DNA from: Deltaproteobacteria bacterium
GTDB lineage: Bacteria > DRYD01
Length of the DNA: 18,035 bases
NCBI GenBank assembly: GCA_028276365.1
Contig: JAPYWL010000020.1
Coordinates: 1-18,035, forward strand
Direction of reading: 5' to 3'
A program made the translations under genes and the position numbers. Below, piece by piece: positions 1-6,365 of the stretch. The notes beneath the pieces are model-generated. The model was given only the letters and a program-made list of their open reading frames with translations. It was not told the origin of the DNA and made no database searches. The number at the start of each line of letters is the position of its first letter. The first letter of the stretch is position 1.

Positions 1-236
1 ATATTTACTTCATAAGCGAGATTTTCTATTATTTCTTTAGAAACTAATATATTCAATGTATTCTTTTCCTCTTTTATAAGATATTCATTGTTATTTATAG
101 GTTTATTAAATATAAATAAGATATAATCAGCTGCATATATAGGTAAAATCAAGAAAAATACAATAAAAGAAAAAGTAAATAAAATAACTATTCTAAATAT
201 ATTTGTTTTAAAATTGGTTTTAAAATATCCTAGTAT
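1..236 (-). CDS. Partial exported protein of unknown function, apparent ATA start
   Basis: An open frame runs from 236 off the left edge; only the first 78 codons are present. The N-terminus looks like a signal peptide: a short basic segment (LGYFKTNFKTNIFR), then a hydrophobic stretch of about 20 residues ending in PIYAAD, where signal peptidase could cut. A strong Shine-Dalgarno sequence (AGGGAGGG, complement of about 241-251) lies just upstream. However, no ATG, GTG or TTG follows it in frame. At the right distance the codon is ATA (236-234), and the frame is closed upstream by a TAA. The next usual start is a TTG inside the hydrophobic core with no ribosome binding site. I therefore call the start at ATA; a sequence error is the main alternative. 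I do not recognise a family in the visible part (continues ADYILFIFNKPINNNEYL). Confidence 0.6.
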   Translation of the reverse strand, partial: MLGYFKTNFKTNIFRIVILFTFSFIVFFLILPIYAADYILFIFNKPINNNEYLIKEEKNTLNILVSKEIIENLAYEVN

Positions 237-251
237 AACCTTTCCCTCCCT

Positions 252-574
252 TAATTTATTTAAATTTTACCAAAAATAATTCCTTCTTTAGTATTAAAAA
301 AATAAAATTTAATAATAATTTAAAAAATATTGATAAAAGTCAACAAAATTGAATATTTTTTATAAAAAAGCTCTTTTTTAAGTCTTTTTATTTATTTTTC
401 AAAAAATTATCTTTGCTATTCCTTGAAAATACTATGATTAAAAAACATATTTTTAAAAAATTATGAAAATTCTTAATATATTTATAAAAAAAATATTTTT
501 TAATGTAAATAAAAGGAAAAACTTATTAAAATATAAAATAATATATTGTAAGAAGTAAAAAGGAGGTGAACTAA
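252..574. other. Divergent AT-rich intergenic region
   Basis: This 323-bp stretch separates the leftward exported-protein gene from HU. It has no open frame with a ribosome binding site. The leftward promoter candidate is listed separately. For HU the best rightward match is TTGAAA (423-428), 17 bp, CATATT (446-451), which would leave a leader over 100 nt long; I hold this weakly. The HU ribosome binding site AAGGAGGTGA lies at the right end. Nothing else stands out beyond A and T runs. Confidence 0.4.
315..343 (-). promoter_or_regulatory. Candidate promoter for the leftward exported-protein gene
   Basis: On the minus strand TTGACT (343-338) is followed after 17 bp by AATTAT (320-315), four of six matches to TATAAT. 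It would give a leader of roughly 70 nt before the gene starting at 236. In DNA this AT-rich, such matches also arise by chance. Confidence 0.3.
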
Positions 575-895
575 ATGCCAAAAGCAACAAAAACAAAGAG
601 TAAAGTAGTTACCAAAAAAGAATTAGTAGATTCCATGGTAAAATGGGCTGCTCAAAACAAAGGAGTAGAATTAACAAAGAAACAAGCAGAAGCAGCTCTA
701 AAAGGAATGCTTGAAAGTGTAAGAGAATTCTTACACAAAGGTCATAAAGTCCAATTAGTTCCCTACGGAAGCTGGGAAGTAAGACAAAGAGCTGCAAGAA
801 AAGGTAGAAATCCTAAAACCCAACAAGTTATTCAAATCCCTGCAAGAAAGGTCCCTGTTTTCAGAGTTGGTAAAAGATTAAAGGAAGGAATGTAA
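575..895 (+). CDS. hup: HU/IHF-family DNA-binding protein
   Basis: Histone-like nucleoid protein that bends and compacts DNA as a dimer. From about residue 13 (TKKELV) the 106-residue protein follows HU throughout: the two-helix dimer core, the VQLVPYGSWEVR strand (canonical VQLIGFGNFEVR), then RAARKGRNPKT (residues 72-82) and IPARKVPVFRVGK (88-100). These last two are the DNA-gripping beta arm and its return strand. The family is usually about 90 residues. The extra length is a Lys/Thr-rich N-terminal tail (PKATKTKSK) and a few residues in the helical core (around KWAAQNKGVE). A near-perfect ribosome binding site, AAGGAGGTGA, sits 6 nt before the ATG. It is a single-gene unit ended by the hairpin at 926-956. 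Several HU paralogues exist in many bacteria, so I cannot say which one this is. Confidence 0.95.
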   Translation: MPKATKTKSKVVTKKELVDSMVKWAAQNKGVELTKKQAEAALKGMLESVREFLHKGHKVQLVPYGSWEVRQRAARKGRNPKTQQVIQIPARKVPVFRVGKRLKEGM

Positions 896-925
896 TTTTT
901 TATTCATTTTCACAATAAGATCTTG

Positions 926-956
926 AAAAGAGGGATGGTTTCCATCCCTCTTTTTT
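926..956 (+). terminator. Rho-independent terminator after HU
   Basis: The arms AAAAGAGGGATGG (926-938) and CCATCCCTCTTTT (942-954) form a 13-bp stem with a TTT loop, and the run of T continues to 956. It is a textbook intrinsic terminator 30 nt past the HU stop. Confidence 0.93.
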
Positions 957-1029
957 ATTTATTTATTTTATTTAATTTATTATATTAAAAGGTAATTTAA
1001 ATTAATTGTAGAATAATAAAAATAAAGTA

Positions 1030-1101
1030 GCCCACGTAGCTCAGTGGAAGAGCGCATCCTTGGTAAGGATGAGGTCACCGGTTCGATCCCGGTCGTGGGC
1101 T
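1030..1101 (+). tRNA. tRNA-Thr (anticodon GGT)
   Basis: Full cloverleaf. The acceptor GCCCACG pairs with CGTGGGC (1094-1100), with discriminator T at 1101. The D arm is GCTCAGTGGAAGAGC. The anticodon stem CATCC/GGATG closes the loop TTGGTAA, giving anticodon GGT for threonine. The T arm is ACCGG-TTCGATC-CCGGT. CCA is not encoded, so it must be added enzymatically. A T-rich stretch follows at once (1101-1111), and the alcohol dehydrogenase start codon lies only 13 nt past the tRNA. Confidence 0.97.
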
Positions 1102-1114
1102 TATTTTTTTTGAT

Positions 1115-2152
1115 ATGTTTAAATTTCTAGCTGCTTATTGTATTGAGCCTAAAAAAGATCTAGTTATAAAAGAAACAACTATTGATAATTTAAATTCTAA
1201 AGAAGTTTTAATTAAAGTTTTATATAGTGGAGTTTGCCATAGTGATATACATATAATAGACGGAGATTGGGAAAGTAGAGGATTTATTAGATATCCATTA
1301 GTACCTGGTCATGAAATAGTAGGAGAAGTAGTAGAAGTAGGTAGTAATGTTCAATTCATTAAAAAGGGTGATATAGTAGGATTACCCTGGGTTTATAGCA
1401 GTTGCTTAAATTGCGAATATTGTATTAGTGCTAATGAGCAATTCTGTGAAAACAGAAAAATAACAGGGATTCACTCTATAGGTGGATTTTCTGAATATAT
1501 CGTAGCTATAGAAGATTTTTTAACTATTATTCCTAAAGATATGGATTTAAAATCAAGTGCTCCGTTATTCTGTGCAGGATTAACCGTATATAGTGCTATA
1601 AAAAATCTTAATCTTAAACCTAACTCATATATAGCTATTCTTGGAATAGGTGGATTAGGTCACTTAGCTATACAAATAGCTAAAATATTTGGTCTTAATG
1701 TAATATCATTCAGTTCAAATCAAGATAAAAAAGATTTAGCACTTAAATTGGGCAGCGATTATTTTTTTAATTACAATGAAATAGAAAAAATCAAATCCAT
1801 TGGTAAAATAGATGCAGTTTTATCTACTTTACCTAATATTAAAGGTAAATCTGAAATAATTATGAACTTTATAAATTACTTAAAACCATTTGGTAAAATT
1901 TCCTTTGTAGGTGCTCACTTAGAAGAATTACAATTTAAACCAATTGATTTAATTTCTAAAAACTTAATAATAACAGGTAATGCAGTGGGTAATAGAATAA
2001 ATCTAAGAGAATTAATTAATTTAGCTTATAAAAAAAATATAAAAGCTATTATTGAAGAATTTAGTTTTAGAGATATAAATAAAGCAATAGAAAAAGTAAG
2101 AAAAGGGACTGTAAAATTCAGAGCAGTTATAAATTTCTCTAAACAAAACTAA
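1115..2152 (+). CDS. Zinc-dependent alcohol dehydrogenase (MDR family, CAD-like)
   Basis: Interconverts alcohols and aldehydes with a nicotinamide cofactor in the cytoplasm. At 345 residues it has full family length. Catalytic zinc ligands are Cys41 (GVCHSD), His66-Glu67 (GHE) and Cys153 (PLFCAGLTVYSA). Structural zinc Cys97, Cys100, Cys103 and Cys111 are all present. The Rossmann motif GIGGLG is at 177-182. After the next beta strand comes VISFSS...KK (196-206), in place of the Asp typical of NAD users. The PLxCAGxTVYS block together with this loop resembles cinnamyl-alcohol/aldehyde-reductase-type enzymes, so NADPH use is likely (inference). The natural substrate cannot be told. The start is supported by alignment of MFKFLAAYCIEP with the usual first strand, yet there is no Shine-Dalgarno, only T-rich DNA following tRNA-Thr. 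No clear terminator follows. Confidence 0.92.
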   Translation: MFKFLAAYCIEPKKDLVIKETTIDNLNSKEVLIKVLYSGVCHSDIHIIDGDWESRGFIRYPLVPGHEIVGEVVEVGSNVQFIKKGDIVGLPWVYSSCLNCEYCISANEQFCENRKITGIHSIGGFSEYIVAIEDFLTIIPKDMDLKSSAPLFCAGLTVYSAIKNLNLKPNSYIAILGIGGLGHLAIQIAKIFGLNVISFSSNQDKKDLALKLGSDYFFNYNEIEKIKSIGKIDAVLSTLPNIKGKSEIIMNFINYLKPFGKISFVGAHLEELQFKPIDLISKNLIITGNAVGNRINLRELINLAYKKNIKAIIEEFSFRDINKAIEKVRKGTVKFRAVINFSKQN

Positions 2153-2221
2153 ATAAAAATATCATATTTAATTACATTTTAGCATTAATACTTTTAGTCT
2201 TTTCCTGTATTACTTTGTTTC

Positions 2222-2239
2222 TTACAATATAATTTGTAA
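2222..2239 (+). promoter_or_regulatory. Palindrome centred on a TATAAT box
   Basis: TTACAA-TATAAT-TTGTAA: a perfect 6-bp inverted repeat exactly flanks a consensus -10 box. No good -35 is seen 16-18 bp upstream (the bases there read CTGTAT). It could be an operator covering an activator-dependent promoter for the downstream peptidase gene, or chance in AT-rich DNA. Confidence 0.25.
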
Positions 2240-2285
2240 TATATTTAACAATAGTTTAACATTTTTTACAAAAAATTTCTAAATT

Positions 2286-2314
2286 TTTAACTTAAAATAT
2301 TAAAACTATATAAT
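2286..2314 (+). promoter_or_regulatory. Candidate promoter for the NlpC/P60 gene
   Basis: TATAAT (2309-2314) is preceded at 17 bp by TTTAAC (2286-2291), a weak -35. It would start a short leader of about 30 nt that contains the ribosome binding site AGGGAGGT just before the ATG at 2350. Confidence 0.35.
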
Positions 2315-2349
2315 AAAAATAACTTCAATAATTCCAGGGAGGTATAGGT

Positions 2350-3348
2350 ATGATTAATTTTAATAATACCATTAATTTTAATTCTATTAGTTTCAATAAC
2401 TTCTCGTATTTTAATAATGTATCATCTTACAATTTAAGCTTAAATTTTTTAGCTAATAATATAGATTTAGCTAATATTAATCCCAATTTAATTAACAATT
2501 TTAATAATATAAATAATTTACCTAATTTATTAAGTTCAAATATTGGTTTTTTAATAGGTTCAATTTTAGGAGGGATTTTAGGAGGAATTTTAGGACTTAA
2601 TATAGCTAACCAAAATAATTTCAATCCCTATCAAAATTTATCGAATAATTCAATAAATAATACCCTTTTATTAACCCTACTTTTATTATTAATTCAATTA
2701 CTAATAAATAACAATCGAGGTAATTTTAGCAATAATTTTGTTTTCCCTAATAATTTTGGTTTCCCTAATAACTTTGGTTTCCCCAATAATTTTGGTTTCC
2801 CTAATAATTTTGGTTTCCCCAATAATTTTAGTTTCCCTAATAATTTTGGTTTCCCCAATAATTTTAGTTTCCCTAATAATTTTGGTTTCCCCAATAATTT
2901 TAGTTTCCCTAATAATTTTGGATTAGGACCTGTTCCACCAAAAGGAAATGGTAGTGCTTCAGATCTTGTAAAAATAGCTTTATCTCAAGTAGGAAAACAA
3001 TACATATTTGGAGCAGAAGCTAATCCAAATGATCCAAATCCAAGAGCTTTCGATTGTTCAGAATTAGTAGAATGGGCTGTTAAAAGGGCAGGTGGAAACA
3101 TAGTAGATGGTGCAGCTAATCAATTTAATTATTGTAAGCAACATGGAACACTTATAAGTGTTCAACAAGCATTAAGAACCCCAGGAGCTTTATTATTTTA
3201 CAAAGATTTAGGGCATGTTATGATAAGTTTAGGGGATGGTAGAGTTGTAGAAGCTGGTAACAGTAGAGTGGGTGTAGTAGTTAGACCTGCAAGTGTTCAT
3301 AGTGATAAAATAGGTTATGCTGCTTTAGTTCCTGGACTTAAATACTAA
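2350..3348 (+). CDS. NlpC/P60 peptidase with Asn-rich FPNNF-repeat N-terminal region
   Basis: Probable cell-wall (murein) endopeptidase. The C-terminal 125 residues form an NlpC/P60 domain with catalytic Cys236 (FDCSELVEWA) and His289 (LGHVMISLG); the third catalytic position is not obvious (Glu301/Asn304 region). The first 190 residues are unusual. An Asn/Phe-rich stretch (1-64) is followed by a glycine-zipper-like hydrophobic segment (65-86, GSILGGILGGILG), a Leu-rich segment (105-119), and ten exact FPNNF[G/S] hexapeptides (132-191). A PVPPKGN linker leads into the enzyme. No classical signal peptide is visible, so export would rely on the internal hydrophobic segments or another route. 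The repeat region resembles an aggregation-prone or structural surface matrix (inference). The ribosome binding site AGGGAGGT supports the start. It appears monocistronic. Confidence 0.88.
   Translation: MINFNNTINFNSISFNNFSYFNNVSSYNLSLNFLANNIDLANINPNLINNFNNINNLPNLLSSNIGFLIGSILGGILGGILGLNIANQNNFNPYQNLSNNSINNTLLLTLLLLLIQLLINNNRGNFSNNFVFPNNFGFPNNFGFPNNFGFPNNFGFPNNFSFPNNFGFPNNFSFPNNFGFPNNFSFPNNFGLGPVPPKGNGSASDLVKIALSQVGKQYIFGAEANPNDPNPRAFDCSELVEWAVKRAGGNIVDGAANQFNYCKQHGTLISVQQALRTPGALLFYKDLGHVMISLGDGRVVEAGNSRVGVVVRPASVHSDKIGYAALVPGLKY
2743..2922 (+). repeat. Ten 18-bp tandem repeats encoding FPNNF[G/S]
   Basis: Ten in-frame units of TTCCCTAATAATTTTGGT with small variations. From the fourth unit the variants alternate in pairs (CCTAAT...GGT then CCCAAT...AGT), so units 4-9 form three 36-bp higher-order repeats. 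This suggests recent expansion by duplicating two-unit blocks. Copy number changes would stay in frame. Confidence 0.95.
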
Positions 3349-3481
3349 AATAAATAAATTAAAAATATTTCATTAAAAAGGGTTTCAAATAAAATATAAA
3401 GAATAGATAAAATGGCTAAATAAAAAATTAGTAATTTTAGTAAAAATTAAGAAATAAAATGTCTAAAAAAGGAGGTCAAAA

Positions 3482-4030
3482 ATGCTAAGTAATAAAAACG
3501 ATTTAATGGAAAATTATGTAAAATCCTTAATAAGAGAAATTCCTGATTTTCCAAAACCAGGGGTTAATTTTAAAGATATTACACCTTTACTAAGAGATAA
3601 AAAAGCATTTCAATACATAGTAGATACTTTATCACATTATTTTATAGAAAAAAAAATAGATATAGTAGTACCAATAGAAGCAAGAGGATATATAATAGGT
3701 TCTGCAATAGCATATAAATTATCGGCAGGAGTAGTTCCTGTAAGAAAGCAAGGGAAATTACCAGCCGAAAAAATAGCAGCCGCTTACCAATTAGAATATG
3801 GTGAAGAAATTTTAGAAATTCATACAGATTTAATAAAACCTGGTGAAAATGTATTAATAGTGGATGATTTAATAGCAACTGGCGGGAGTGCAGAAGCTAC
3901 TAAAAAATTAGTCGAAAATTTAGGAGGAAAAGTAGTAGGATTTGCTTTCATTATAGAATTATCCTTCTTAAATGGAAGAGAAAAAATTAAAGATTATGAT
4001 TATTTTGCTTTAATTAAATATGATAAATAA
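3482..4030 (+). CDS. apt: Adenine phosphoribosyltransferase
   Basis: Purine salvage enzyme: adenine + PRPP to AMP + pyrophosphate, in the cytoplasm. The 182-residue protein carries the APRT hallmarks in order: IPDFPKPGVNFKDITPLL (20-37), VPIEARGYIIGSAIA (63-77), the flexible loop with RKQGKLP (88-94), and the PRPP-binding motif VLIVDDLIATGGSAEA (124-139). The start at 3482 has an excellent ribosome binding site (AAGGAGGTC, 5 nt spacing). An internal Met10 would match the usual family length more closely but lacks one. The stop lies 11 nt before the next gene, so the two are probably co-transcribed. The upstream gap (3349-3481) shows no convincing promoter or terminator. Confidence 0.96.
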   Translation: MLSNKNDLMENYVKSLIREIPDFPKPGVNFKDITPLLRDKKAFQYIVDTLSHYFIEKKIDIVVPIEARGYIIGSAIAYKLSAGVVPVRKQGKLPAEKIAAAYQLEYGEEILEIHTDLIKPGENVLIVDDLIATGGSAEATKKLVENLGGKVVGFAFIIELSFLNGREKIKDYDYFALIKYDK

Positions 4031-4041
4031 ACAATAAAAAA

Positions 4042-4944
4042 GTGAATATAAAAGTAGTTCAAAGTGGAAGCAATAGAGAATTTATTATATTAAAAAGAAA
4101 TGTTATACTTATAGATCCTGATTTTAATAATTTACAAAAATACATAAATATATTATCATTTTTAAAAAAAAATAATATAAATGTCCCTCAAATAAAAAAA
4201 ATATATAATAACTTTATAATTTTACAAAACTTAGGTTCAAAAAGTTTACTTAATATATACCTAAAGCTAAAAGAAAATAAAAAAAACTTAAATAAAATTA
4301 AATCTAAATATGAACTAACTTTAAAAGAAATATCAAAACTATATAAAATAGATATAAAAAAAAAGTATAAAGAGTTAAAAAAAATAGGAATTAGAGCTTT
4401 TAACTTAAAGGTTTTAAAATGGGAATGGCAATACTTTGTAGAAAACTACGCTATAAATTACAAAGGATTAAATAATTTTAAAATTCATAAATTATATCTT
4501 ATATCAGAAGAAATTATAAATACATGTTATAATATTATTAAAACATATCCCACCTTAATACACAGAGATTTACAATCTACAAATATTATTTTTTACAAAA
4601 ATAAACCTTATTTAATAGATACCCAAGGAATAATGGTTAGTAATTTTTTATATGATTTAGCTTCTTTATTGGAAGATCCTTATATTAAATTACCCTATAG
4701 ATTTAAATTAGAACTGCTAAATTACTTCTTTCAAATTAATAATCATTTTTTAATAGATTATTCTAGATATTATAAATATTTTAAAATTCAGAGATTAGTT
4801 CAAGTTTTAGGGGCTTTTAGTTATCTTAGCATCCATAAAAAAAAATCGTTCTTTATAAAACAATTAAATAGTATTTTTAACTTCCTGGATAATTTAAAAC
4901 AAGAGATGGATTCTTGGGGTTATCTATGGGAAGATTTGGAGTAG
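4042..4944 (+). CDS. AmgK-like phosphotransferase (aminoglycoside-phosphotransferase fold)
   Basis: Kinase of the choline/aminoglycoside phosphotransferase superfamily. The catalytic loop is LIHRDLQSTNI (His174-Arg175-Asp176, Asn181), the metal-binding segment LIDTQG (Asp193), followed by YDLASLLEDPYIKLP (204-218). That last block closely resembles cell-wall sugar kinases of the AmgK/COG3178 group (typical form YDLASLLxDxY), which phosphorylate MurNAc or GlcNAc at the anomeric position. The N-terminal lobe (1-65) is degenerate and very Lys/Asn/Ile-rich. At 300 residues it is close to the family length. The start is a GTG with no Shine-Dalgarno and no ATG nearby, so translation may be coupled to apt. 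The last 68 nt overlap the convergent phospholipase-D gene. No MurU-like nucleotidyltransferase is in the window, so the substrate is uncertain. Confidence 0.72.
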   Translation: MNIKVVQSGSNREFIILKRNVILIDPDFNNLQKYINILSFLKKNNINVPQIKKIYNNFIILQNLGSKSLLNIYLKLKENKKNLNKIKSKYELTLKEISKLYKIDIKKKYKELKKIGIRAFNLKVLKWEWQYFVENYAINYKGLNNFKIHKLYLISEEIINTCYNIIKTYPTLIHRDLQSTNIIFYKNKPYLIDTQGIMVSNFLYDLASLLEDPYIKLPYRFKLELLNYFFQINNHFLIDYSRYYKYFKIQRLVQVLGAFSYLSIHKKKSFFIKQLNSIFNFLDNLKQEMDSWGYLWEDLE

Positions 4945-6115
4945 GAGTTGGTAAACTTATTGGTTCTAAAGAAGTATTATTTTTCCAAACATTATTAAAG
5001 AAATCAGTTGCTTTTTCTAAAATATTTTTATCATTTGTTATTAATCCTACTTCATGGTTTACATCTAAACCTTTATGAGAAAAATTTCCACTACCTACTA
5101 TTACTTCATCATCTACTATCATTAACTTGGCATGGAGCATATTAAACTCGGAATCACTATAAGAATTAGGTTTAAACCACCTATAGCTTATTTTATTATC
5201 TTTTAAAATTTTAGCAGTTTGGTAATTAGGATTATCATAAGTATCACTTTTATTAGGATCTAAAATAACTTTAATATTAACTCCTCTATTTTTAGCTTCT
5301 ATTAACAACTTGATTAAATAAGGATCAGAAAGAACAAAAGCAGAGATAAGGATATTTTTTTTAGCATTAGAAACAGCTCGATAAACTGCTGCTCTGTAGC
5401 TATCTTTTGGAAAATTCTTATCAGCTATTAATACAGAAGCTTTTGAATTACCAACTTTCTCTGCTCTTGGAGTATATTCATAATCAGATCCCCCACTTCT
5501 TTTAAATAAAAACCAGAATTCTTTTTCTAAATCATCTATTACAGGGCCTTCCACATACAATCCACAATCTATATTTTTAAAAGCTCTATTACTCCAATTC
5601 AAGCTAGAAACTACAGCCTTCTTAGCATCTATAACTATATATTTCGCATGCATTAATTGATATTTTATATATTCCTTTAAATTTGAATCCCCTTTTATTT
5701 CATTTAAATCCCCTGAAGAATTTATATTTTTATTTTTAAGGTTTATATTTTCCAAGCTCTTATTTTCAAGGGGTACAAAAGGAAATTCAGCTACTTCTAC
5801 ATTGTTCTGCTTTAGATAATTTATGATATATTTCTTTAAATTCCATTCACTAGGAGAAAAATTAGAAGATAAAGGATCTACTACTACTCTCACTTTAACT
5901 CCCTCTTTAGCTTTTTTTACTAATAAATTAGCCAATAATGGATTATTAAATGAAAACTTAGCTATATGAATTGTATCTTTTGCCTGATTTATAAGTTCTA
6001 TTTCCTTTGCAGTTAAATCTTCATTTACTAAAAAATCTAATTTATTCCCATCTTTATAGTAATCTTTGATATTACCTCCACCATTTAAATTATTTAATTT
6101 TACAGAATTTATCAT
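4877..6115 (-). CDS. Phospholipase D family protein with two HKD motifs
   Basis: Two tandem PLD half-domains, each with a complete HxKx4D motif: LMHAKYIVID...SLNWSN in the first half and MLHAKLMIVD...GSGNFSHKG in the second. Such enzymes hydrolyse or transfer phosphodiesters through a phospho-histidine; members include phospholipases, cardiolipin synthases and nucleases such as Nuc. I place the start at 6115 because GAAAGGAG stands 7 nt before that ATG. An in-frame ATG at 6181 has no ribosome binding site. This gives 412 residues. No signal peptide or membrane helix is visible at either start, so a cytoplasmic nuclease or a non-classically exported enzyme are both possible. The C-terminus is a Pro-rich tail (LPTPTPNLPIDNP) encoded opposite the kinase gene end. 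It lies downstream of the pseudopilin operon on the same strand, with its own gap of 193 bp. Confidence 0.88.
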   Translation of the reverse strand: MINSVKLNNLNGGGNIKDYYKDGNKLDFLVNEDLTAKEIELINQAKDTIHIAKFSFNNPLLANLLVKKAKEGVKVRVVVDPLSSNFSPSEWNLKKYIINYLKQNNVEVAEFPFVPLENKSLENINLKNKNINSSGDLNEIKGDSNLKEYIKYQLMHAKYIVIDAKKAVVSSLNWSNRAFKNIDCGLYVEGPVIDDLEKEFWFLFKRSGGSDYEYTPRAEKVGNSKASVLIADKNFPKDSYRAAVYRAVSNAKKNILISAFVLSDPYLIKLLIEAKNRGVNIKVILDPNKSDTYDNPNYQTAKILKDNKISYRWFKPNSYSDSEFNMLHAKLMIVDDEVIVGSGNFSHKGLDVNHEVGLITNDKNILEKATDFFNNVWKNNTSLEPISLPTPTPNLPIDNPKNPSLVLNYPGS

Positions 6116-6206
6116 AATTTTTCTCCTTTCTATGTTATTTACTATCTTTAATTCTAAATTTAAAATCCCATTATTTACCAAAATTTTTTTAATAAAATGT
6201 TAAAGA

Positions 6207-6236
6207 TTTATTTTTAAAAAAAGATTTAAAAATAAA
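6207..6236. repeat. AT-only 12-bp inverted repeat
   Basis: TTTATTTTTAAA (6207-6218) and TTTAAAAATAAA (6225-6236) are perfect complements around a 6-nt loop. It lies between the Hint pseudopilin gene and the PLD gene. It contains no G-C pair, so it would be a weak terminator; a protein-binding site is equally possible. Confidence 0.35.
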
Positions 6237-6244
6237 AATATAAA

Positions 6245-6253
6245 ATAATACCA
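6245..6253 (-). promoter_or_regulatory. Candidate extended -10 promoter for the PLD gene
   Basis: On the minus strand TGGTATTAT is an extended -10 (TGnTATNAT). TTGTCA lies further upstream at a non-ideal 22 bp. It would start a leader of about 120 nt ahead of the ATG at 6115. Confidence 0.25.
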
Positions 6254-6265
6254 AATTTCTACATT

Positions 6266-6365
6266 TTTAGATTGACAACAAAAACTTCAGAAGTTAAATT
6301 ATAATTAATTATTGCTTTAGATTGGCAGCAAAAACTTCAGAAGTTAGATTATAATTAATTATTGC
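6266..6365. repeat. 50-bp tandem duplication at the 3' end of the Hint pseudopilin gene
   Basis: 6266-6315 and 6316-6365 are adjacent copies that match at 47 of 50 positions. All three differences are A in the first copy and G in the second (6275/6325, 6278/6328, 6297/6347). The second copy is coding sequence. Most of the first lies beyond the stop codon at 6309-6311. Confidence 0.95.

Noticed and set aside
2743-2922. Regular repeats that might suggest a CRISPR array
   Set aside because: The 18-bp units are directly adjacent with no spacers and lie in frame inside the peptidase gene.
2694-2926. Open frames on both strands across the 18-bp repeats
   Set aside because: Repeat length divisible by three keeps several frames open; only the 2350-3348 frame has a ribosome binding site and a known domain.
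3349-3481. Possible purine riboswitch before apt
   Set aside because: The gap is only 133 bp of A-rich DNA with no stable three-stem fold or conserved core that I can see.
6116-6181. Longer N-terminus for the PLD protein, starting at 6181
   Set aside because: No Shine-Dalgarno precedes that ATG, while a clear GAAAGGAG precedes the ATG at 6115; the extra residues add no signal peptide.
6266-6365. Mobile-element target duplication or attachment site
   Set aside because: The copies are directly adjacent with no inserted element and no inverted ends; simple tandem duplication explains them.
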